The notes under the pieces were generated by a model. The model ran no database searches, was not told the origin of the DNA, and saw only the letters and a list, made by a program, of their open reading frames with translations. A program made the position numbers and the translations under genes. From assembly GCA_946406115.1 (NCBI GenBank), contig OX291542.1, positions 27,725,321-27,789,320 of the forward strand: a stretch of DNA of 64,000 nucleotides. Direction: 5' to 3'. Shown one piece after another: positions 11,731-22,118 of the stretch (within the stretch, counting starts at the first letter, position 1; every line of letters starts with the position of its first letter). Origin of the DNA: Apoda limacodes (taxonomy: Eukaryota > Arthropoda > Insecta > Lepidoptera > Limacodidae).

Positions 11731-13435
11731 AAGGAACCCGTTTGAAACATTCTCTGTTAATAACATCTGGGTTTGCCTATTTCATCTACTGTAGTTTTGC
11801 TAGTATGTAGGGAATAGTTCCACGGATGCAACTCAAAAAGGTATAATTCCTCTAGTACAAAAACTTATCAGTTCTTTCTTGGCCTCTGAAACAGCAAGAC
11901 AACACAATGGGGTGTCTGCGGGCGGTTCTTTCTCTAGGCGATAGATCAGATTCATCAAATCCAAGCGCAATTACCTCTTTCCTCCCAAGGTGCTCTTCGC
12001 GCTTTCCTACCACACTAGGCAATGTCTGTCTTCATGGAAGACTGCGATTGTACAACTGGTGCCAAAGTGGGCGATAGATCAGATACATTAAATCCAAGCG
12101 CTATTAACTATTTCCTCTTCAAGGTGATGGAGCGTGTGATAAACACACGGCATTCGATCGGGTCTGGCACCGGGATCTAATATTGAATTAGCCATTCTAC
12201 AGACTGCCCGAGGGTTTGTGCACATGGGTAGCTAGCTTATTGTCCGGCAGTCGCATACAAGCCGTAGTTGCTATGATAGCATAGACATTAATGCTGGTGT
12301 CCCACAAGGCTCTGTGCTTTCTCTTACACTGTTTCTACGACATATCAATGACATGTTCATCAACAACATACATTGCTATGCAGATGACAGAACAAGTGAC
12401 GATTATTATCTGGGCTGTACCACCATACCTCGCTCTGTTGTGGAGGACATGCGCGGAGAACTTATGTTAAAAATTAAGATCACTCTGTCCAAGGTCTCTG
12501 ACTGGGGACGAGAAAACTTGGTTTGATTCAACCCTACCACGAAACAAGTCTGCGCGTTTACTGCTAAGAAGGTTTTCATTCACTGAGGTCCTACAATTCC
12601 AGAACGCACCCATTACCATCTCCAAGAGCATTGGGATCCTTGTTCTCTTGATCTCCAGCTATGTTCAGTTCCGAGATCATTTGCAAGACAAGATGAAGCT
12701 GGCGTCCAAAAAACTTGGGAGTTCTCAACAGAGTGAAGCAGTACTTCACCTCAGGGCAAAGGTTCTGGTTTACAAGTTGCAAGATTGCGGCTATCACTGC
12801 GGACGGGTACACCCCGATACCAGCTTAGCCCTTTTGACTCCGTTTAGTGACGGGCTGTGAGAATGGTCAACTTACCTAAACTCACAAGCCGTATCGAACC
12901 CTTAAGTTAGAGAAGAGACTTTGCCTCCCTGTGTGTGTTCTACCGCTTTTATAATGGGATGTGTTCTGACGAATTGTTCGAAAAAATGCCCACGATTACT
13001 TCATACCATCTCACCGCTCGCCATCGGCAGGGAATTCATCCTCACACCTTAGAACCGAAATGGTCACGTACAGTCCAGTTACAGAAAAACTTTCTCCCGC
13101 GAACGCTTAGGTTATGGAATCTTCCTGCCAAAGTTTTCTCTAAGGATTATGTACTACAGTAAAAAAACAAGAAAAAATTATAAAACATTCCAAGGAGATG
13201 ATAATCATACAGACGAAAGTAAAAGAAACAGAGACACCATTACCTTAAAACAGTTTCCTATTTCGGAGACCGAGAAGTAAGACCTTATATGTTTTTGTAC
13301 TGAAGGCAATAAACCCTTGAGCCCCCTTGAGTTGCATCCGTGGTACCATTCCCTACTTACTAGTAAAACTGCAGTAGATGAAATAGGTGAACCAGCTGTT
13401 ACTAATGGATAATGATTTCGATGAAACTGTTCTTT
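11731..13435. mobile_element. Long-TIR element enclosing a LINE fragment
   Basis: The left end contains CCTATTTCATCTACTGTAGT (about 11777) and continues to CCACGGATGCAACTCAA (about 11837). The same sequence appears inverted at 13322-13390 (TTGAGTTGCATCCGTGG ... GCAGTAGATGAAATAGG). The match is strong over about 65-70 bp and can be followed weakly outwards to about 100 bp on each side. The span between the arms is filled by LINE coding debris (11975-13160). I infer either a DNA transposon with a LINE inserted in it or two inverted MITE copies flanking a LINE piece. No transposase is visible. Confidence 0.65.
11975..13160 (+). pseudogene. LINE reverse transcriptase fragment, related to the 22-25 kb LINE
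   Basis: Shortened versions of the same protein as the LINE at 22165-25128 appear in order: 'LFALSYHTRQ' (about 11996), 'FLRHINDM' and 'HCYADDRTSDDYY' (12335-12410), 'KITLSKVSDWGRENLV' (to 12526), then 'HQTARHRQGIHPHTLEPKWS'-like C-terminal sequence (12935-13162). Deletions, stops and frameshifts occur throughout. The stretch GCGATAGATCAGAT at 11938 recurs at 12071 with about 55 bp of similar sequence, so part is also tandemly duplicated (period about 133 bp). Confidence 0.75.
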
Positions 13436-14250
13436 TTTATTTTTTTATATCATTTTGTAATTGTTTTTAATAAAGCTGATATTTGAGTTAATTTTCTCTG
13501 TATAACTATCAATTAAAACAGGCGAACTTCAAAGTTCAAATTTGACTTATTAAAAAAGATTGACAACTCAAGGTACGAAAATTAGATTTGATCAGAAAAA
13601 TACAAGCAAAATGGCATTAACATGCCTGAATCACCATTACATTCACACAAATTTTAAACAATATTTCATTAAAGGAACTTATAAAAGCTAAAAATTCTAA
13701 ATTATAACATTTCATGAGGGCGAAAACTAACTAACTTGTATTTGAATAAATTACTCCAAATTAAAAAGGTTTTTCTAAAATCTGATTTCACCAGATAAAG
13801 AAGACAGGTAATTGTGATTCAAAACCATTAAAAGGTTTTTAATAAAACATCAAATTTAAAAGTTACGATTTTTTTTTAAAATTTTAAGTTTTAATATTGT
13901 TATGGTCTCGCACGGTCTTAGCAGACCATTTATGCATTGGCCAGATGTTTTCATGACCCAAGATATGGCGGGAGCTTTGGTGTGGATCTTTCAGAAGTTG
14001 CGCATCATGTCCTGCTTTTTTTTCATAATTCACTATTCATGAGCCTTTGGTGCACAATTCTTAACACGTGTTCGTAAAACATTGCTAAAATATACCCATC
14101 GAAATGATCGAAATACACTAAATGAATTTCGAAAATTAAATATGAAAAGACACCGCTCCTAAAAAAAAAAGGCGCCAAAACTCAATTTTAAGTTACAATA
14201 TATCAAAAGTCACTATTTGTTAGTTAGTTAATTTTCGCATTTATGTTAAA
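13436..14250. other. Non-coding intergenic DNA
   Basis: AT-rich with no recognisable gene or repeat. Confidence 0.4.
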
Positions 14251-14256
14251 AGGCTC

Positions 14257-14602
14257 TGCGTGTGTTCGTTTTGGGATAAAAAGTTCCCTCCCATATTCGC
14301 ATGGGCTCAACTTGGCGTGAACGCGACAAGGGTCTACATTCGCGTGCGTTCAGTTGCCGATGTAAATGGTCAAAAAAATTTGCGAATTTCGATAGCCAAA
14401 TTGTTTGTTTTTGTGTTTAAGGTAGTGTGCATGTTATTATCGTCGTAGTGTGTGTACGTCAATCATTCGTTTTGCAACCAAAAATTTTGTTAGTAACGTT
14501 TCAAAACTACACGAACGATAGGTGTCGGTGGAAAAAGTGCGTTTTCATAAATGTGAAAAGTATTACACGTGGAAACTTTTTATTCCAAAACGAACGCACT
14601 TT
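14257..14602. repeat. MITE with about 30-bp terminal inverted repeats
   Basis: TGTTCGTTTTGGGATAAAAA (starting about 14262) pairs with TTTTTATTCCAAAACGAACG (about 14577-14596); the arms can be extended a few bases each side. The interior has no transposase. It lies about 580 bp upstream of the Nanp start codon. Confidence 0.65.
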
Positions 14603-14607
14603 CTGTG

Positions 14608-14735
14608 CCTGTTATTTTAGCTTACAATTGTCACACTGACAGCAGGATAGCAAATAGATTTTTCAACCAAACAGTAAGAGACAGCACGAAAGCAAATGCA
14701 ACCGCAAAAGCTAAAAAATCATTGCCTATTCCATA
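14608..14735 (+). repeat. Dispersed repeat, copy 1 (upstream of Nanp)
   Basis: About 100 bp beginning TCACACTGACAGCAGGATAG (14631) is close to the sequence beginning TCACACTGACAGCAGGACAG at 52378, with the similarity running to AGCTAAAAAATCAT in both copies. Non-coding, family unknown. Confidence 0.75.
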
Positions 14736-15182
14736 TATTTTGCATCACAGGGATGCCAGCACAACTCCTTCATCTCAATTTCTTAACGATTAATCGATTA
14801 ATATAAAATCGATATTTTTTCTTAGTATTCATCTATCACTATTCAATTTTACGGCAATTTCCTTTAAAAAAATATATTCTTTGCCCTTTATTTAAGCTTA
14901 CTGTTTTATTTCGTTTGTAATGGCTAATTTGCTGTTTAGATAGTAGTAATTTTCATAGAAAGTTTTTTAGTAACAAATTTGGCAATACTGCGTACAACAA
15001 GACAGCTGTTCCTCCTATCTCTTTCACACTACAAACAAATCTGCTTGTGCGTGACTCGTGCTATTCCTATTGCTCAATTGCTGTCATAAACCAATAACGA
15101 TCGGGCTGCTGTTGTGTAAAGCAAGTTCAATAAAGAACTGTATTTTATTTATATTATATTAAAATTAATTGAAAATCAAAGT

Positions 15183-15281
15183 ATGGCATATAGTGAAATA
15201 TGTGACGTATCTGCAATATTTTTTGACTTGGACAATACATTAATACAAACTAGAAAGGGGGACACAAGGGCCTGCAATAAG
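15183..15281 (+). CDS. Nanp: Nanp exon 1
   Basis: Start ATG at 15183; 33 codons ending on AAG before the donor GTTGGT. It encodes HAD motif I (D15, D17) and the cap-entry segment 'TRACNK'. The open frame continues past the donor into intron 1, so the splice is judged by homology and by the clean phase-0 join to exon 2. Confidence 0.9.
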
Positions 15282-18200
15282 GTTGGTGATTTTTTGAAGT
15301 ATTATCTTTTTCCTTCCTTCATGACATTGTCACGGTCATATGTTACAATGAACTTAGTGCGCTAACTTCACACGGCACGTTTTTCTTGCGAATGTGTTCA
15401 CGTTCCAGTGTATTTTATAAATAGGAGTTTCATAGTTGCAGAACGTGAGCCCGACATCCAGATTTAGATATTTTGGAAGAGAAACTTTGCTAATAATAAA
15501 CGTGATGTAGATCGTGTCGGAGTCGAATCAACTCTTCAGTGGTGCACGGACTGTTGCGCCTGGTGTAGTGTTCATTTACGTATTAGTGTTTTATAACAAT
15601 GGGAGACATATCAGAACCAATAAAAAAATGCATATTAATACTGAAATCTGCAAAGAGTGATACTGAAAAGTTCGCTGCCCTCTTCATGGTGACGAAACTA
15701 GTGAAAGGCAAAGATTGTAATACTCAAGCTAAGAAGGCTCTTTTTGAAGCCATCGGATTTAAGTTTCTGAAAAAACTGTTAACAAGCAATACCGTGCAAG
15801 ATGACTGTCCTCCAAGTGTTTACAAGTCTGTTGCTCTCTCCATCCTTACATGTTTTTGCAATGAACCCGAACTTGCAACTCATCCTGAAATGCTCGCCAA
15901 CATACCTGTATTTTTGGACATTGTACAGACATCTGATAATGATGATTATGATGATAATCTTATTATTATCAGTGAAGCCTACACATGTCTACAGTGCATA
16001 GCTGAGCAAGAAGCTGGACAAAAGGCTCTTATTGAAGTTGGTGCTATAACCAAAATGTCTGAAATATATTCTCATCAAAGCTTTCAAACAGATGAAGCTC
16101 TCAACATTCTTGTTCAACTAGTCAGTAGATATGGACCGGCTGCTTGGGGCAATGATGCAAAGCCATTCCATGCTCTGGTAAACAAAATAGCATTAGATTT
16201 TGCAACAGATCAGTCAGAGAGGAAGTTTGAATTAGCGACAATACTATCTGCTCTGTTGTATAGCTGTAATAAGAGTACTGTTATACCAGGATCATCTGAC
16301 GAAACCTGGCCTCAAAGTATTTACAAAGCTTTACATGATATTCTGACCAGCAAAATTGGTAAAAACCAAAGAGATCCTGCACTGAAATTGGCTGCTAATA
16401 TAGTTGAACTTCTTGGAATTGAATGGACTTTTAATGATGAAGAGAATCCAAAGAAATTCTTCCTTTTGCTGCTGCAGCTTTGTGCTATTGAAGTCAGAAT
16501 GCAGCTTGAAGACAGAAGTTTTAAACAAGCCTATGCTAATGCTGACTTAATTACCGCATGTTTTATTGTGTTAGAACTGTCAGTCAATTACATGGCTACT
16601 GATCAATTAGATTTGGAGCAAAAAGAAAAGCAATCGGTCTACACAAGTTTAAAAGGAGCATTCAATGCTGTTGTATCGATCCTTACAAAAGTATCTAATG
16701 ATAAAAACAAAGATAAACTTCCTGATGCTGAAAAAGTTTATGTTTGTGCTATGGTCAGAGTTTTAGTTTCTTGGCTTGCACAGGAGACAACTGCTATGAG
16801 AGAACAGATATATACTTTGCTACCCTTTATGTTTTCCTTAGCTAATGATTCCTTCCATGCATACCGAGCTAGGAAGCTTGCAGAAAAAAATAAATCTGAA
16901 GGAGAATCAATGGACACTGATACTTCCTTGATGGGTCAAGTAGACCTGCTACGCCTGATGTTGCCAGCTCTTTGCCATTTAGTTGTTGAAGATAAAGCTA
17001 GAGATATTGTTTTAAATTTAAAGCAAGAAGATATTCTTTATGAGTCAATGAACTTCCATTGGTCAATAGTACATTACAAAAAGCCACCTGTACCAAAGTC
17101 AGAAAGAGGCAAAGTGAGGACTCAGCCTGAGCCAGAATTAGATCCCAAAGTGCTAGAAGATATGAAAGATTCAAGAGCAGCCATGGTCAGCCTTTGTAAC
17201 ATATTCATGAATCTGACAGTCCTAGCACCCAAAGTAGTTGAAAACAGTATGCTGTTCAATACATTGCTCAAGTTCATCTTCAACAACTTACCAGAATTAA
17301 AGAATATTCCAGAGAATCTGGTACTTCATGGACATCTTGCAGTACTGGGATTACTGTTACTAAAGCAACAAGCTAGTAAAGTCAAGAAGAATGACTTCTC
17401 AATATGTAGATACATTCAGTCTACAATTCGATTTCTTTGGGATGCATATAATGTTGACGAGTCTAATGATCCAACTGCTTTAGTAGTATCTATGAGTTAT
17501 AAAGAACACTGGAATGAAATTGCAGACCTCTGGTTCTTGGGCATGCAAACAATGAGCGGGGTATTGACTATAGTGCCATGGATCTCAGAATTTGCTATAG
17601 AAAGTGGCTGGGCTGAAGGCATAGTTGAAATGTTAACCAAAGTTAAGATTGGAACTTTACCTCCAAATGTAAAGTCAGCATTTGAAGACTTCCTCTGTAG
17701 ATTGGTAGATTCTAATGAGAGTGTGATTGCAGTTTTAAAGAAAGGTGGTGCCCTCAAAATGTGCAGAAATCATCGACTTATGGAATTGGGTAAAAAACTG
17801 TTTGGAGACTAAATAAAATACTTTAATATATTTTAAACTTTTGTACTTTTTATAACAGAATACCTACCTATGTTTGATACCTCAGTACTTACCAATAATA
17901 AAACATGGACGCCAAACAGATGAAAAAACTTACAAATTGTTTTAATCATATCTAATATTCAATTCACACAGTAAATTATGAATATTTAATTAGGATTTTG
18001 TTTTGAAATACTTTATTTAAATAAACAGATATATGTTGCTATAATTTGTATTATTAATTAACAGTTATTTTTTCCTTACATGTTTTATATTACACTTTAA
18101 ACTACAGTTTTTGTCCATTTAATAGTATAAAAGCGACCAAACTGGTGTAAAACAATCTATTCATAGATATGTCAAAACCATCTGGTTAAATTAGCCAGTT

Positions 18201-21200
18201 AATTGGATGCCCAGGCAGATCTACAAGTATGGAAAAGAAAGGAACAGAAATTATACTGTATAAGTCATGTATGTTGGGTTAGATTTAAGTTCTCTTCTGT
18301 TCAGTTATATGATAATTTCTTTTTCATACTTAATGATTTGCCTAGGAGGCTAATTAACTGGCTAATTTAACCAGATGGCGATTGGCGAGATTTAGCGATA
18401 GATACATAAGCTATATCAATAATAATTTATATTATAAAAAAAAAATGATTTATTCTTTTGATTCTGGCATTACACTCCTTGTAATGTGATAGTTTATACA
18501 ATTGCTTAAAATATAGCATGCAACTTTAAACTTAAATGTACTATGATGATCCATTATTACAAGGTTGCATTAAAATCTCATAATTTGTTTACAATAGTCA
18601 CTGATTACTGGAAACTGTCTGAATATTAAAAATACTTAGTTATGAAGACAAATTTCCTGCTTATTTGAGGGTGTGGGTTTGATCCCTGTGCAGGACAAAC
18701 ATTTACATGATGAAAATTTGTGCTTTTGTCTTGAGTCAGGGTTTTTTCTTTGTACATTATGTGTGTATTTAAAAAAAGAGGATGTAAATATCTATATCAG
18801 TTGCATACCATGCTCCATTCCTCCCATTACAAGCCTTTTTTATACTTTTTTATTTTTTTGAAACTTGAAAGTATTTTTATAATTTTGTGACACGAATTTT
18901 AAAAGATAAGAGAGACAAAAAACTGCAGATAAGAGGGAACAAATACAGAGACTAAAGCTATGAGTGTTACAAAACTTGCATTAAATGAAGATATCTAAAA
19001 ATGTTGAAGCCCAAAATTCTTGTACCTACTTTTACTGTTGAAGATAGATATCCTTCAGAAACATACTTTTATAACTTAGTAATCCTGATATTTCACAATC
19101 CTGTTGTAAGTAAATTAAAAAAAAATACTTCCAACTGCTTCGGTTCAAATAACGTACATACATACTCTTACAATCTGGGTATCTTCCTAATCTATTGTAT
19201 GTCTACCTAGTCTAGTATATATTCTGACACAATGACTTGGCATTCAAACAGCAGCTCCTTACAGATAATTACCTACAAAGTAACTGAAAGCTAGTGTATC
19301 TAATATTGTAATGGACAGACAGTATTAGCTTTCAAAGATGAAGCTTTGCCAAAGAGCAGGTTAGTGACCCCCATTGCCACAACTTGATTTCAACGCATAC
19401 GCAACTCGAACGTTGACCTGCTGCTATTCCTGGACTTTAGTTATGTTGGTTGGTACTTCCTCATTGATGCCATCTGGGCGTAGCATCTCACTATGCAATA
19501 ATCTGTGGTTCAGAGAGAAAGCAGATACTGAATAAATCCCACCAAAGTTAAAGTTTTTGTGTGAAGGTAAAGTAAGCTTTACTATATTTAATACATTGAA
19601 TTTTTATAATAAGCAATACTGTTTTTTTTTTACTTTCTGAGGGTTTGCAAAACTGTACCATTTTTGTTTCCTATATTTGAAACAAAATCGGATGATAAAG
19701 GTATCTGACCTACTTATTCTGTCAGGCAGGGCTAATGTTAAAACGCAATAGGTAGCTGTCTACAATATTGGCCATAAAAGTCAGAATGACTGAACCAAAA
19801 GATATATTAAGCCCTAATGAATGATACCAACTTTATGGGCTGCACAAGAAAAATCACCCACAGTTCAATATGTAGAAGAGCTGCAATTAAAAAAAACGGG
19901 TTGCACTCCGGGAGTGGGGGTAGTAGTGAAAACATACAACCTGGATATAACATTTTAACATGTGTAATCCGCACTTTTCTCTTACTTTTTATTCGTCCTT
20001 TAGAGTTTAACATTTTTACCCATCACAAAAAAAGTGCACAGCGCCGCTAAAGAAGTTTTCACTTCAAATATAATAGGCGTGGCATTATGGTTTCCGTCTC
20101 ATGAATTTTTATGGCGTGGCATTATGGTTTCCGTCGTACGCATTTTAATTTTACGCATAAACTCGCTTATCATTTTTTACCCATCATTTTTTTACAGTTA
20201 CAGTTTTCACTTTAAAAAAATACATTACATATCTGGCGGTTCATTAAAGTCACCTTTCTGCAAAATTTTATTAGATCTATGAAGACAGCGGAATCCTAAG
20301 ACTATGGTGAAACTATAAGGGTTCGTTTTTTGCTATTTGGCTACAGACAATTAAATACCTCTATTAACTGTCATTGTAAAGAAAAATTTTCAGATATCCA
20401 TTTTCATGTATCTATATAGTATTCATAATAGTAACCAGTCAACTTAAATGAACTAACTAACATAGATACTGAACGGAAATCATATCAGTTCCATAGGCTT
20501 CGGTAATCTCAGCATCAGCGGGCTGAATACTTGTTTGCCACCTTAGTGGAATATAAAAAAGGGTGAGAGTGAGAAATTTAGTTATAAAAGTTAACTCTTA
20601 CAACTTAGTTCACTATTTCTAACATAAGATGCGGTAAAACATTTCAAAAGTCTATTAAAAATTTTATTGGTGGAAAAATGATTATCTCATCTCTTGAATA
20701 AGTTGTTGGCGAAGAGACTAAAGCAAAAAACACGGCATTAGATGCTAACATTTTAAATATTATATTTTGTTCTTGCAAATCAGGATACAGTTGAGAAAAA
20801 GTGGTCTCCATTAGAGACAGACAACTGACCTGGTTAGAGTCACAGGAAGCCACTGTCGTGCAGAGGTGTCAATACCGGCCGTTGTGAAAACTTCGGGTAG
20901 GCTTACGTTCAACAGTGGATGTTCTACATGTTAAGATGATTTTTTTATTAGTATACTGCTATATATTAGTCTAACAATTTAAAACATCGAAACAAGTAAT
21001 GTTTGATGATAATAATCGCATTTTCGAAATTCATTTTATTCGCAGGAGTTATATTGTTCTCGCCCTGGTCTTTCCTTTTACCACTTATTATTACTCTAAA
21101 TCTGGTGATTAACGACGTATGGGACATATACAAAGCCGGCTATTTGAAAGTCCATATAAATTGTAGGTACTTATTAGAAGCAGTTTTGCAGTGATCGGCT

Positions 21201-22085
21201 CACCATCCGTCACGATGGACTAAAGTGATTGGTGAAAAGCGCTGAATACACACCCACAATTTTATACGGTGTGCTTAGTGTGAGTTTTTGTGTATTCGTA
21301 ACTCTACTATCGCGTTCGCGTATTCACTAAAAGTCCTATGAGAAAAATCCGTCTCAAAACGCGTCCGCTAGAGGCGCTCCTTCATTTCCATACATGTATT
21401 TCGTTGACGCAAACGCGATAGTATAGTTGCGTTAAAAACTCGCACTAGGCACACGGGTATGTATTCAGCCACTGGCTGTCCCTATCTAGGGATTAAAACC
21501 GTGATGTTATAAATATATTGGTGTCATCTTAGTAAAAATTAGATTTAACGCATTGCTGTGGTAGTTGACGTGCATTCAGGCACGAGCAAAACTCGATCAT
21601 TTAGGTAGAAGAATGTTTGCGAGAAAATATACCTACCTTATATTATAATAATAAGTAGTATGACAGACAACAAACGTGGCCTATCAGTGCTAGAGGGGTA
21701 TTAGCGTTAGTACTATTACTTTTTTTGTGGTATTAACGCGTTATTTTAGTAGTGTGTGTATGAAGTAGACTATATCATCGTTATATTTTCGTTTTCTTTA
21801 CAGCTGGTAGAAATAATGCAACATGATTTTGGAATACCAGAAGACGTAGCTGTGTCGAGCGCCTCAACTTTCCTTCGTGCCTTTCGCGCATGCCCTGACG
21901 ATGATTCATACGCAATCGACGAATGGCCTGCGCATTTATGGCGCAACACTCTGCCGAAAAATTATAGGCACCTTGCCAGTAAGTACCTACTTTAAAAACT
22001 AACTCGTAGAGCTGAGGGACAAGAACGCCGTAACTCACTAAAAATGTGCTCTACAAGAGTTGGTACACCTACCTTTAGATTACAA

Positions 22086-22118
<33 letters not shown>

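Noticed and set aside
15599..17812. Neurochondrin as a recent processed retrocopy
   Set aside because: The frame is intact and full length, there is no poly(A) tract or flanking duplication, and it looks like a functional gene; ancient retroposition remains possible but is not shown.
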